A DNA stretch of 64,000 bases from an uncultured Draconibacterium sp. (lineage in GTDB: Bacteria; Bacteroidota; Bacteroidia; Bacteroidales; Prolixibacteraceae), in assembly GCF_913063105.1 (NCBI RefSeq), contig NZ_CAJXYQ010000005.1, positions 186,001-250,000 of the forward strand. Reading direction: 5' to 3'. The position numbers and the translations under genes are program-made. Positions 8,557 through 18,384 of this stretch are shown here, one piece after another (position 1 is the first letter of the stretch; the number at the start of each line of letters is the position of its first letter). The notes beneath the pieces were generated by a model. It worked only from the letters and a program-made list of their open reading frames with translations. It was not told the origin of the DNA and did not search any database.

Positions 8557-9579
8557 ATGAAAGAAAAAATCTTTACTTTATTTATTTGCCTTTTAGTAGG
8601 CGCAACTTTCACTGCAAATGCGCAGTTGAATATGACTACCGGAGTTTCCTGGGACGAAATTCCACCATCGGAGCCATTGGTGCTTGAAGAAGATTTTACG
8701 GGATTTGCTTTTTTTCATTCTGATTCTACTTCAGATATGGGAAATAGTAACAATAGTTACGACCCGAATGATGAAACTATAATTATTTATGGTTACAAAA
8801 ATGATTCAGTAGAGGTGCCAATTATTGGATCAGAATCAGGAAAAATTACCTATTATTTTGAACAGTGTGCATTTGCCCCGGAATGGATGGCCGCTTATGC
8901 CTACAGAGACCAGGGAGGCCAGACTGAGAATGTTAGCAATGGCTTTGTAGAAATTAGTCGCGATTATGGCTCATCTGGAGGTTACGCTCCAACAATTCGT
9001 GGCCATTTTACGGTTGATTTAAGAGCCCTGGAGTTTGTGGATATGATTCAATGGACACACTCAAGTACGGGAGGATCTAAACGTGGTGTACAGTGTGAGT
9101 ATTCGCTTGATGATGGCGTAACCTGGGATACCCTTCGTTACCAGCCAGGTAATACATGGAGCCAGAGTTTTACAAAAGATCCGCTTAGTGGTACTAAAAC
9201 AGCAAACGGCTACCGTTGCGATCCTTCGGCTTATGGAATGACATGGGCAGATGGTATTTATGCCGATAACGTAATGCTTCGCTTTTTGGAGTGTGGTGGA
9301 CAAACACCTCGTATTCACGATTTAAAAGTTTATGGTACATATACACCGCCTACTTCGGCTGTTATTATTGACAAAGACGAATTAAAAATATTTGCATCAA
9401 ATAAAGTAATTCGACTTTCAGAAGAAGCAAAAGTAAATGTTTACACTGTAGCCGGAGCTTTGGTAAAACAGGCAAACCGAGCAAATACAATATCGATGAA
9501 CGATATGCCAAACGGTATTTATTTGGTAAATGCGATTAGCGGAACTAAAGTAAAAACGGCTAAGGTTTATATTCAGTAA
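8557..9579 (+). CDS. T9SS-secreted protein of unknown function at head of pectin locus
   Basis: 340 residues. It starts with a signal peptide (MKEKIFTLFICLLVGATFTANAQ) and ends with a short T9SS type A sorting domain (KIFASNKVIRLSEEAKVNVY to AKVYIQ, last 70 residues). The central 230 residues are rich in aromatic, Gly and Asp residues (EYSLDDGVTWDTLRY, DNVMLRFLECGG) and look like a beta-sandwich or jelly roll of the kind used for glycan binding. I do not recognise a named family. It lies 35 bases after the symporter gene and 73 bases before susC, so it may be cotranscribed with either. Most plausibly a surface pectin-binding or lyase-like accessory protein. Confidence 0.7.
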   Translation: MKEKIFTLFICLLVGATFTANAQLNMTTGVSWDEIPPSEPLVLEEDFTGFAFFHSDSTSDMGNSNNSYDPNDETIIIYGYKNDSVEVPIIGSESGKITYYFEQCAFAPEWMAAYAYRDQGGQTENVSNGFVEISRDYGSSGGYAPTIRGHFTVDLRALEFVDMIQWTHSSTGGSKRGVQCEYSLDDGVTWDTLRYQPGNTWSQSFTKDPLSGTKTANGYRCDPSAYGMTWADGIYADNVMLRFLECGGQTPRIHDLKVYGTYTPPTSAVIIDKDELKIFASNKVIRLSEEAKVNVYTVAGALVKQANRANTISMNDMPNGIYLVNAISGTKVKTAKVYIQ

Positions 9580-9652
9580 GCATTTTATAGAAGAGGGGTT
9601 GAACCAAGCCCGTTAGCCAGATTATTTAACCAATATTAAGATATAAAGGGAC

Positions 9653-12600
9653 ATGAGAACTAAAATGAGAACTAAAACCTGGCACAACGTATCAAGAAAT
9701 TGCATAAAAAAACTTGCAATTGTTTTGCTTGCGTTTATAGTGCATGCTGTAATTACGTTACCGGCAGCAGCACAAAATAAAATTAACGTTACAGGAAAAG
9801 TTACCGACAATTCGGGTGAAACCATGATAGGTGTAAACGTTGTGGTGTTAAATACAACCCATGGTACGGTTACAAATATTGATGGAGTTTACAACTTGTC
9901 GGTGAACCCAAATGATACCCTTCAGATATCATTTATTGGTTTTGAACCTCTTGTTATACCTGTTAACGGGCGTACAACTATTGATGCGGTTTTAGCTGAA
10001 AATGTAACCGACCTCGACGAAGTAGTAGTGGTGGGTTATGGCGAAGTAAAAAGAGCCAATTTATTGGGGTCAATCTCAAGTATTTCTGCCGATGAAATTG
10101 TTGATATTCCGGCCGTAAATATGACCAACCTGCTTGAAGGACGTATGGCAGGGGTTTCTGTGGCTCCGGCACAACCTACCGGTAACCCGGGTGCAGCTAC
10201 CCGTGTGCGTATACGTACCGAAACAACATTCGGAGATACGGGAGAAGGGGCAAAAGACCCTTCTCCCTTATATATTGTTGATGGATTTGAGGTGTCGCAA
10301 GAGCAATTCGATATTCTTGATCCATCTGAAATTGAAAGCTATTCAGTGTTAAAAGATGCATCGGCAGCAGTTTACGGAAGTAAAGGAGCTAATGGTGTAA
10401 TACTGGTAAAAACAAAACGCGGAAAAGAAGGGAAATTGAAAGTGAGTTACTCGGGTAGTGTGGGTATCAGCGATGCAACAACCCAAACCGAAATGTTAAG
10501 TGCTTACGATCATGCCCGTGCAATTAATGCGCGTTATGCCGACGATACTGCCTCACTTGTTTCGCCAGCAGAACTGCAGGACATGAAAAACCAGAATTTT
10601 AACTGGCTAAACGAAGCCTGGCAAAAATCTATGGTTACTCGTCATTCCATTAACCTGTCGGGCGGAAGTAAAACCGTAAAGTACTTCGCTGGTGGTACCT
10701 ATGTGCATACCGAAGGTAATTTCCCCGATATGGGCGTTGGTAAATATTCGTACCGGCTGGGGCTTGATGCTAATATTACCGATCAGTTAACAGCATCAGC
10801 CACCATCTCAATTGATAACCGCGATTTTAAACGCCCACATATTTCAGGTGTTGGTTCAAACACCATGGAAGACCTGTTTGAAGTTTTACTTCAGGCACCT
10901 AAATGGACTCCCGCATATATTGATGGCTACCCTGTTGCCAATAACCTCGATTTTAATCCACTTTATCTTTTTGAAACAAATAGTTATAAAAGAACAGTTG
11001 ACAAAGGACACACCTTAAACCTTAGACTATCTTACGAATTCGAAAAAATTAAAGGCCTAAGAGCTTCTGCTTCTTATAACCGACGCGAAAGCCAGGGGTA
11101 TGCAAAAGATTACCTTATTCCTTATACCCTTTATCAGTTTAAACCACAAGGTAACGGGTATAAATATATTCTGGGTAACGAAATTGAAGAGCAGGTTACC
11201 ATTCAGAATAAGAACCGTATTTCAGAATCATACAGTTTTGGACAAAACTACCAGTTAAACCTTAGTTTAAATTACGCCCGCACATTCGGGAAACATGATG
11301 TTGCAGCGTTTGTAACTTACGAGCAGTCGGAAGGTGAAGGTTATGGATTTAGAGCAACCGGAGAAAACATGGAAATTTACGGTTTGGAACTTCAGGATGC
11401 ATTTCAAACCAAAACAACCGATGGAAATATGCTCGAAAGTGGTGATTTAGGAGCCGTTTTTCGCCTGAATTATTCATATGCCGGAAAATATTTATTTGAA
11501 TCAGCCACGCGTTACGAAACTACAACACGGTTTGCACCTGGCAGCCGTGAAGGGCTGTTTCCATCCGGATCAGTAGGCTGGGTAATGTCTGAAGAGAACT
11601 TTTTAAAAGATAATGTTGAAGTAATCGATTTTCTGAAATTACGATTCTCGATGGGATTAACCGGTTATGCATCAGTAGCTCCTTACGAATACGAATTGCA
11701 GTATACCCTGGCCAACAGCGAAGACCGGTATTTATTTGGAAGTGATACACCAGCCGGAGGTATTGATATTGGCGGAAAAACAGACGTTACAAGTACAGGC
11801 GTAACATGGGAAAAATCGTTGATGCATAACTTTGGTATCGATATGAAATTATTCGACAGTAAACTGAATATTGCATTTGATGCCTACTACACCTATCAAT
11901 ACGATATTTTGGATAAACGAACTGTTGAATTTCCTGAAACCGGAGGATTGGGTGTAATGCCCGGCGAGAACTTAGGACGCTTGGAAGCCTGGGGCTACGA
12001 TATGCAAATAGGTTACCGAGGAAGGATTAACGACGATATTTATTACAACATTAGTGGTGTGTTTAATTACGGAACGAACCGAATTATTGAACGCCCAACT
12101 CAATACATTCCTGAAGATTTCAGATATCCGATTGGACAGAGTACCACTGCTGCCGGCCGTGAAGAAGGTTTTATTTCACATGGTATTATCAGAACTCAGG
12201 AACAGCTTGATGCTCTCAATGCTGAATGGATGGAACTTTGGGGACATGGTTACCTGATTGAAGGTAGACCTGTAAGCTTGGGAGCCATGATTTTTGAAGA
12301 TATTGGCCGCCCCGGAAACACCGGAGCCGGAGAACCAAGAACAGTGTTTGAACCCGATGGAGTGATTAATGAATACGATAAAAAATATGTGGAACGTGTT
12401 GGTGATATCTTTACCTGGAAAAATATGCTGCCATCAAGCGTTAGTATTGGTGGAGGTTGGAAAGACTTAAAAATTAGCACCCTTTGGACCATGGAGTACG
12501 GAACACGCAACCAGGCGGTTGACAAGCTCGCACGTGCAGTACCAACAAAAACTGAAAATTCTCCTGCTTTTTGGGCCGATTTCTGGACTCCCGAAACACC

Positions 12601-12886
12601 CAATGCAGAATATCCCAGCCCGTATTATGCTAGTTCAAACCAGTGGGTATCTACTTTCTGGATGAAAGATATCTATCAGTTGCGCCTCAGAACACTTAAC
12701 ATTTCCTATAGCTTGCCACGAGAATTATCTCAAAAATGGGGCATACCCGATTTAAGGGTATACTTTGTTGGAACTAATCTGTGGTCGCCTATACAAACTT
12801 TTGACTACAAGGAAGATGCAATCGCAAGATATAATACCTATCCGCTGTTGCGTACATTTAGTTTCGGATTAAACTTTAAAATATAA
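9653..12886 (+). CDS. SusC-like TonB-dependent outer-membrane transporter 1
   Basis: 1077 residues. A signal peptide (cleavage near AAAQ|NK) is followed by a carboxypeptidase-regulatory-like domain (VTGKVTDNSGETMIGVNVVV, about 42-130), a TonB box/plug start (DLDEVVVVGYGEVKRANLLG) and plug (YIVDGFEV, IESYSVLKDASAAVYGSKGANGVI in part), then a 22-strand barrel ending FSFGLNFKI. No STN domain, so no sign of anti-sigma signalling. A 12-base duplication gives two in-frame ATGs (9653 and 9665), either of which could be used. Imports oligosaccharides across the outer membrane with the SusD encoded 42 bases downstream; the surrounding lyases indicate oligogalacturonides. Confidence 0.93.
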   Translation: MRTKMRTKTWHNVSRNCIKKLAIVLLAFIVHAVITLPAAAQNKINVTGKVTDNSGETMIGVNVVVLNTTHGTVTNIDGVYNLSVNPNDTLQISFIGFEPLVIPVNGRTTIDAVLAENVTDLDEVVVVGYGEVKRANLLGSISSISADEIVDIPAVNMTNLLEGRMAGVSVAPAQPTGNPGAATRVRIRTETTFGDTGEGAKDPSPLYIVDGFEVSQEQFDILDPSEIESYSVLKDASAAVYGSKGANGVILVKTKRGKEGKLKVSYSGSVGISDATTQTEMLSAYDHARAINARYADDTASLVSPAELQDMKNQNFNWLNEAWQKSMVTRHSINLSGGSKTVKYFAGGTYVHTEGNFPDMGVGKYSYRLGLDANITDQLTASATISIDNRDFKRPHISGVGSNTMEDLFEVLLQAPKWTPAYIDGYPVANNLDFNPLYLFETNSYKRTVDKGHTLNLRLSYEFEKIKGLRASASYNRRESQGYAKDYLIPYTLYQFKPQGNGYKYILGNEIEEQVTIQNKNRISESYSFGQNYQLNLSLNYARTFGKHDVAAFVTYEQSEGEGYGFRATGENMEIYGLELQDAFQTKTTDGNMLESGDLGAVFRLNYSYAGKYLFESATRYETTTRFAPGSREGLFPSGSVGWVMSEENFLKDNVEVIDFLKLRFSMGLTGYASVAPYEYELQYTLANSEDRYLFGSDTPAGGIDIGGKTDVTSTGVTWEKSLMHNFGIDMKLFDSKLNIAFDAYYTYQYDILDKRTVEFPETGGLGVMPGENLGRLEAWGYDMQIGYRGRINDDIYYNISGVFNYGTNRIIERPTQYIPEDFRYPIGQSTTAAGREEGFISHGIIRTQEQLDALNAEWMELWGHGYLIEGRPVSLGAMIFEDIGRPGNTGAGEPRTVFEPDGVINEYDKKYVERVGDIFTWKNMLPSSVSIGGGWKDLKISTLWTMEYGTRNQAVDKLARAVPTKTENSPAFWADFWTPETPNAEYPSPYYASSNQWVSTFWMKDIYQLRLRTLNISYSLPRELSQKWGIPDLRVYFVGTNLWSPIQTFDYKEDAIARYNTYPLLRTFSFGLNFKI

Positions 12887-12928
12887 TCCGGTTAAGGAAA
12901 AAGTTAATTAAAATGTAATTGAATAAAA

Positions 12929-14770
12929 ATGAAGATCATGAGACAATATATAAAAATTCTTCCTTTAGCTATAAGTATTGTAGCCTTGTTGTTGGCCACT
13001 TCATGTCAGGATGTGCTTGATAAACACGATTTAAATGTATTGAACGACGAAATTTGGGAAGATGAAAGTCAGGCCGTTTTATACATTAATAATTTGTACA
13101 AAGAAAATATGCCCGACCAGTATTTTGGTCAGTATAGTCAGTTATGCGATGAAACCTATTCGGCTGATTCTCGATATACCGATTTGCTCTATGGATTTAC
13201 AACGCCAAGCGATATTGGTGCCGTTACCGTTATGCATAAAGATAAATATGTGCTTATTCGCCGCATTAATATTGCACTTGAACGACTTGAAGAGTCATCA
13301 ATGAGCGAAGATGTAAAAGCATTATTAAGAGGACAGGCATTATTTTTCAGGGCATGGCGCAACTGGGAAATGGTACAATTGTATGGTGGAATTCCTATTG
13401 TAACAACTGTTCAGGATCCGTACAACGAGGATCTGAATGTTCCCAGAAGTAAAACCTCTGAATCTATTAATGCTATTGTTGCCGATTTGGATGAAGCAAT
13501 TTCCTTGCTTCCATTCAACTGGTCGCTTGATGAAGATAAAGGACGAATCACCAGTGGGGCTGCAGCTGCTTTTAAGGGGCGGGTACTACTTAACTGGGCA
13601 AGCCCGATGTTTAATCCAAACAATAATCAAGACAGGTGGCAACGTGCCTACGATGCTAATCAGCAGGCAATCGATCTTTTGGGCCAAATGACGATACCGC
13701 GAGGTTTACATCCTGATTTCAGTACATTATTTACTTTTGACGTTGTAAATAATATTGAGGCGGTAATATATAAACGCTTTAGTTTAAATGCCGGAACCAT
13801 TTATACCCAGGGATGGGAAAACAGCGTTCGTCCACCGTCTGGCGGAGGGAATGGCGGTTATTCGCCAACATGGCAACTTATTTCAGCTTTTCCTATGGCG
13901 AATGGGAAGCTAACAAACGAACCCGGTTCGGGCTACGACGAAACCTATTTTTGGCAAAATCGCGACCCTCGTTTATATGCAACAATAGCCTACAACGGAT
14001 CGCAATGGGAAATGAGTGGAAGAGATCCGGTAAATATTTGGACCTTCAGAAATATTAAAGAGTTAAACCGTGTACCTTCATCGGGGTTTTACAATAAAAA
14101 AGCAACCGATGCCGATATTGCACGCGAAAATATTAGCCAAACCAATACGGCCTGGATTGAATTGCGCTATGCCGAGGTTTTACTAAACTTTGCGGAGTGT
14201 GCCAACGAAATTGGTGAAAAAGTAACAGCCCTTGAACAGGTTCGTGCCATAAGAGAAAGAGCCGGAATTGAAGCCGGAGACGGAAGTTATGGTGTGGCTG
14301 ACGGTGTATCGCAGGATGTGCTGCGCCAAATTATAATGGTGGAACGCCAGGTAGAATTTGCATTTGAAAATAAACGCTACTGGGATGTGCGTCGCAGAAA
14401 ATTGTTCAGGGAAGACTTGGGTGAATACGTAACTAAACTGAACGGAACAGTTCGCACAGGATTTACTTATCGGGCAAAAAGCGGATGGAACGCTGAAATA
14501 AAAGACGAAACTTCTCAGTTTTATGGACAAATGCGAATTGATACGGCCTTATATTTCGGTCACCTGGATATAAATGATGTTAACAGTTCATCACAGTATT
14601 ATTCGCAATCAACCAAAAACCTCGATATCTACCAGGGAGCAGTTACTCAACTTAACTACATCGATTTGTATGATTTCTTTGCTATACCCAGTTCGATGAT
14701 TGAAAAAAGCCCGGCAGTTGAACAAACTAAAGGCTGGTTAAACGGAACTTTTGATCCGTTGGAAGAATAA
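12929..14770 (+). CDS. SusD/RagB-like surface glycan-binding lipoprotein
   Basis: 613 residues. A lipoprotein signal (LLLATSC, lipid on the Cys near residue 26) is followed by SusD features: the early region QAVLYINNLYKE, tetratricopeptide-like helices, LRGQALFFRAWRNWEMVQLYG in part, and the C-terminal ENKRYWDVRRRKLF motif. It forms the lid of the SusC pore and binds incoming oligosaccharide. An internal ATG at 12938 is an alternative start with an equally good signal. This is the only SusD in the window, although two SusC genes are present. Confidence 0.92.
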   Translation: MKIMRQYIKILPLAISIVALLLATSCQDVLDKHDLNVLNDEIWEDESQAVLYINNLYKENMPDQYFGQYSQLCDETYSADSRYTDLLYGFTTPSDIGAVTVMHKDKYVLIRRINIALERLEESSMSEDVKALLRGQALFFRAWRNWEMVQLYGGIPIVTTVQDPYNEDLNVPRSKTSESINAIVADLDEAISLLPFNWSLDEDKGRITSGAAAAFKGRVLLNWASPMFNPNNNQDRWQRAYDANQQAIDLLGQMTIPRGLHPDFSTLFTFDVVNNIEAVIYKRFSLNAGTIYTQGWENSVRPPSGGGNGGYSPTWQLISAFPMANGKLTNEPGSGYDETYFWQNRDPRLYATIAYNGSQWEMSGRDPVNIWTFRNIKELNRVPSSGFYNKKATDADIARENISQTNTAWIELRYAEVLLNFAECANEIGEKVTALEQVRAIRERAGIEAGDGSYGVADGVSQDVLRQIIMVERQVEFAFENKRYWDVRRRKLFREDLGEYVTKLNGTVRTGFTYRAKSGWNAEIKDETSQFYGQMRIDTALYFGHLDINDVNSSSQYYSQSTKNLDIYQGAVTQLNYIDLYDFFAIPSSMIEKSPAVEQTKGWLNGTFDPLEE

Positions 14771-14789
14771 CAAAAAAACGACAAAAGCC

Positions 14790-16574
14790 ATGAAACTGTT
14801 AAGCAAAATACTATTGCCATTATTGCTTGTGCTGGCTGCTGTGTGCGTTAACGGCCAACAGCTTGCATTTCCTGGAGCCGAAGGTTACGGAAAGTATGCC
14901 AGCGGTGGTCGGGGTAATGGATCGACCGGAAGAATAGCGATTGTAACCAACCTTGAAGATGATTTGGAGAATCCGCCGGTAGGTAGTTTACGCTGGGCTG
15001 TTCGGCAGGGAGTGGAAGAGTTTGTCGACCCAATTATCGGACCATATCTGGTAAAACGCCCATTAACAGTTGTTTTTCGGGTAGGTGGTGTTATTAACTT
15101 AAAAGGCGACTTAAGAATTGAACGCAAAAATATAACCATAGCAGGACAAACAGCTCTTGGCGATGGTATTTGTCTGCGCGGAGGAACCGTAAATATGGGA
15201 GGCTCAGATAACGTTATTGTCCGGTTCATTCGTTCGAGACCAGGCGATGAGCTGGGACTCGAAACTTCTGCTTTCAGAATAGAAAATGGAAGTAATTTTA
15301 TTATCGATCATTGCTCGTTTAGCTGGGCTATTGAAGAAACTACGCATTTTTCAAGCAGTCCCAATTTTACGGTGCAGTGGTGTATAATTAGCGAATCCTT
15401 TTATCGGTCATTTCATCAGAAAGGTGATAGAGGATATGGTTCGCAACACGGCGGAATGTATGCTTCATACCATCATAACCTGATGGCGCATCATAATTCC
15501 CGAACACCACGCTTCAACGGTTCAAACGAAAACGACCTTGAAGCGCTGATTGATTACCGAAACAATGTTAATTATAATTTTGGACGCAGTGGTTCGTGTT
15601 ATGGTGGCGAATGGATGAAAACTAATGGTTTGGGGTTTGCAGCCACAAACATGGTGAATAATTACTACATACAGGGGCCGGGCAACTACGGAACGCCTTA
15701 TTTTGTGAGTCCCGGAACAGGTGACAATGGCTATGCCTCGTGGTATATTGATGGCAATGTACTGATTGGAGAAGACGAGAAAACAACCAATAACTGGTTG
15801 GGTGTAAATTACAGTGCCAAAGATAGTATTCGGGTTGATAACGTTATTGTAAAATCGGATGGCGGGATTGAGGATTACCAGAGCTATACGGAAAGTGCAG
15901 AAGAAGCCTACCTTTCGATTATTGAAAATGTAGGAGCAACCTTTCCAAAACGCGATGCTCATGATACGCGCCTGATAAAGGAAATGACCGGCGAAATTGC
16001 TATTATCCGATATGCCTATACCGATACAGCAGGAACAGAATCGCCCGTAAAAGGAGTTGAAACAGGAATTATCGATACGCAACACAATCTGGTGTCGCCC
16101 GAAGACCGGGCAAAAGGAGTTACGCCCTGGGATGTTTATCCAACAGTTGATTCGACAAATGCTCCGGTTGATACCGATAACGACGGAATGCCTGATGATT
16201 GGGAATTAACCAATGGACTTAATCCAAACGACAGCACTGATTTCCGATTAATAACCGAGAGTGGCTATACCAACCTTGAGGTATATCTGGCCGAATTGGT
16301 GGGTGACGAAATTAATACCGCTGTTAAACAAATCGAACAAAAACATTCGGATATTTCTGTGTACCCAAATCCTTTCAGCAATAAATTAACTATAAAATCA
16401 TCAGGAAATATTACCGTTGAAGTTTATGATTTGTATGGAAGAAAGATTACGGAAAGTAAGAGCTTGGATCCTTTGCACAGTATTAATGTAGACGATTGGG
16501 ATGCAGGGTTTTATTTGATAAGAACCACTAACGAAAGTGGTGCGGTTAATTGTAAAAAAGTAATAAAGAAATAG
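14790..16574 (+). CDS. PL1-family pectate lyase A with T9SS sorting domain
   Basis: 594 residues from ATG 14790; a longer frame opens at TTG 14751 but overlaps susD and adds residues ahead of the signal peptide. After the signal (MKLLSKILLPLLLVLAAVC) comes a right-handed beta-helix: FPGAEGYGKYASGGRG (27-42), ITIAGQ, IIDH (171-174) and the catalytic-arginine region NSRTPR (236-241, R238). Pectate lyases cleave polygalacturonate by Ca2+-dependent beta-elimination. A calcium-loop motif DTDNDGMPDDWE and a T9SS sorting domain (ISVYPNPFSNKL to KKVIKK) follow, predicting surface display. It has QTALGDG where the other three copies have QT/SAPGDG. Tandem paralogue of the next gene. Confidence 0.88.
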   Translation: MKLLSKILLPLLLVLAAVCVNGQQLAFPGAEGYGKYASGGRGNGSTGRIAIVTNLEDDLENPPVGSLRWAVRQGVEEFVDPIIGPYLVKRPLTVVFRVGGVINLKGDLRIERKNITIAGQTALGDGICLRGGTVNMGGSDNVIVRFIRSRPGDELGLETSAFRIENGSNFIIDHCSFSWAIEETTHFSSSPNFTVQWCIISESFYRSFHQKGDRGYGSQHGGMYASYHHNLMAHHNSRTPRFNGSNENDLEALIDYRNNVNYNFGRSGSCYGGEWMKTNGLGFAATNMVNNYYIQGPGNYGTPYFVSPGTGDNGYASWYIDGNVLIGEDEKTTNNWLGVNYSAKDSIRVDNVIVKSDGGIEDYQSYTESAEEAYLSIIENVGATFPKRDAHDTRLIKEMTGEIAIIRYAYTDTAGTESPVKGVETGIIDTQHNLVSPEDRAKGVTPWDVYPTVDSTNAPVDTDNDGMPDDWELTNGLNPNDSTDFRLITESGYTNLEVYLAELVGDEINTAVKQIEQKHSDISVYPNPFSNKLTIKSSGNITVEVYDLYGRKITESKSLDPLHSINVDDWDAGFYLIRTTNESGAVNCKKVIKK

Positions 16575-16575
16575 G

Positions 16576-18375
16576 GTGAGAATAAGAGCGATTAAAATAG
16601 GATTTCTGGGCATTGTAGTTCTTATTGGATGTAGTTGGCAACCGGCGGCACAACAATTAGCGTTTCCCGGAGCTGAGGGGTATGGAAAGTATGCCAGTGG
16701 GGGAAGAGGTAACGGATCAACAGGACGAATAGCCATTGTCACCAACCTCGAAGACGATGTAGAAAATCCACCGGAAGGAAGTTTGCGCTGGGCCTTTCAG
16801 CAGGGAACAGAAGTTTTGGTTGATCCGATAATTGGAGAATATACCGTTTATCGTCCCTTAACCATAGTTTTTCGGGTTGGTGGAGTAATCAATCTCGAAG
16901 ACGATTTGAAAGTGAGCAGAAAGCATATAACCATTGCCGGGCAGACTGCTCCGGGCGATGGAATTTGTATTCGCGGAGCAACAGTAAATCTTGGTGGTTC
17001 AACAAACCTGATTGTAAGGTACATCAGGTTTAGGCCGGGAGACGAAAAATCATCTGAAGTTTCAGCTTTACGAATTGAAAATGGAGGTAATTTTATCATC
17101 GATCACTGTTCAATGAGTTGGGCAATTGAGGAGACAACACACTTTTCGAGTAGCCCCAATTTTACAGTCCAGTGGTGTATTGTCAGCGAATCCTTATACA
17201 GCTCCATTCATAAGAAAGGAAGTCGTGGTTATGCCACCCAATGGGGAGGCGAATATGCCAGTTACCACCATAATCTGTTGGCACATCATAATTCCAGAAT
17301 GCCGCGTATAAACGGCTCAAACGAAAACGATATTGAAGCACTGGTAGATTACCGGAACAATGTAAATTATAACTGGGGGAGCTCTGGAGCTTTTTATGGT
17401 GGCGAATGGGAAAATACCAACGGACAAGGATTTTGTAAAACAAATGTAGTAAACAATTATTTTATCCCGGGTCCAGCAACCAGTTCAAGCGTATATTTTG
17501 CCCGTCCATCGCTTGTGCGCGAGGGCAGAACACTTGATGGTTATGCCGATTGGTATTTTGCTGGGAATACCATGTTGGGCCACACTGATTTAACAAATAA
17601 TAACTGGCTTGGAGTAGACGGGTCAAACGTAGGAGGTATTGAGAATATTCGTTCTGATATTGAAGCCGTGCAAGTTGATGGAGAATTGGAAGATTACGAC
17701 AACTACACCGAAACTGCAGAAGACGCTTATTTATCGGTACTCGAAAATGCCGGGGCCATATTACCTAAACGCGATGTTATAGACGAAAGGGTGATAAAAG
17801 AAGTAAATGGCGATTTGGAAATTGTGCGGTATGCCTATGAAATTGACGGGCAGGTTACACCAATAAAAGGCATAAATTCAGGGCTGATTGATACGCAGAA
17901 GAATCTGGTACCAAATGATGCCGCGGAAGGAACAACGGCCTGGGATGTGTATACAACAACACCCGAGTCGGAAGCGCCGGTTGATAACGATAGAGATGGC
18001 ATGCCTGACGAATGGGAACTTGAAAATGGATTAAACCCAAACGATAGTCTTGATTTCAGATTAATAGCCGCAAACGGTTATAGCAACCTTGAAAATTATT
18101 TGAATGAATTAACGGTTGTTGTTTCCGCAAATGAAATAATGTCGGCAAATAAATTCAAGGTTTTTCCAAATCCTGTTACCGATGTCTTTCATATTCAGTC
18201 ATCAGAAATCATCAAAAAGGTTGATGTTTTTAGTTTGAGTGGAAAGAAAGTGTTTGGTAGAGCCAACAAAAATGGTATACACGAGCTCGGAATTCAAAAC
18301 CTTCCAACAGGAATTTATATGCTGAAAGCCGTAAGTGAAAAAGAAACTTTTACACAAAAAATAGTGAAGAAATAA
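16576..18375 (+). CDS. PL1-family pectate lyase B with T9SS sorting domain
   Basis: 599 residues. The start is GTG at 16576, one base after the previous stop; no ATG lies before the signal peptide. The catalytic domain closely follows lyase A: FPGAEGYGKYASGGRG, QTAPGDG, IIDH (174-177), HFSSSPNFTVQW and NSRMPR (239-244). A Ca2+-loop motif DNDRDGMPDEWE and a T9SS domain (FKVFPNPVTDVF to QKIVKK) end the protein. The N-terminus contains VVLIGC, which could be read as a lipobox, but AAQ|Q offers an ordinary cleavage site and matches lyase A; T9SS cargo normally uses signal peptidase I. Endo-acting lyase on homogalacturonan at the cell surface is the likely role. Confidence 0.88.
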   Translation: MRIRAIKIGFLGIVVLIGCSWQPAAQQLAFPGAEGYGKYASGGRGNGSTGRIAIVTNLEDDVENPPEGSLRWAFQQGTEVLVDPIIGEYTVYRPLTIVFRVGGVINLEDDLKVSRKHITIAGQTAPGDGICIRGATVNLGGSTNLIVRYIRFRPGDEKSSEVSALRIENGGNFIIDHCSMSWAIEETTHFSSSPNFTVQWCIVSESLYSSIHKKGSRGYATQWGGEYASYHHNLLAHHNSRMPRINGSNENDIEALVDYRNNVNYNWGSSGAFYGGEWENTNGQGFCKTNVVNNYFIPGPATSSSVYFARPSLVREGRTLDGYADWYFAGNTMLGHTDLTNNNWLGVDGSNVGGIENIRSDIEAVQVDGELEDYDNYTETAEDAYLSVLENAGAILPKRDVIDERVIKEVNGDLEIVRYAYEIDGQVTPIKGINSGLIDTQKNLVPNDAAEGTTAWDVYTTTPESEAPVDNDRDGMPDEWELENGLNPNDSLDFRLIAANGYSNLENYLNELTVVVSANEIMSANKFKVFPNPVTDVFHIQSSEIIKKVDVFSLSGKKVFGRANKNGIHELGIQNLPTGIYMLKAVSEKETFTQKIVKK

Positions 18376-18384
18376 TTGAGCGTA

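Noticed and set aside
14751..14789. TTG start 39 bases upstream of pectate lyase A
   Set aside because: It overlaps susD and would put 13 polar residues before a complete signal peptide that begins at ATG 14790.
15522..16085. 187-residue minus-strand frame inside pectate lyase A
   Set aside because: Shadow of the lyase coding sequence; no signal or family features and a Cys/Ile-rich composition typical of antisense frames.
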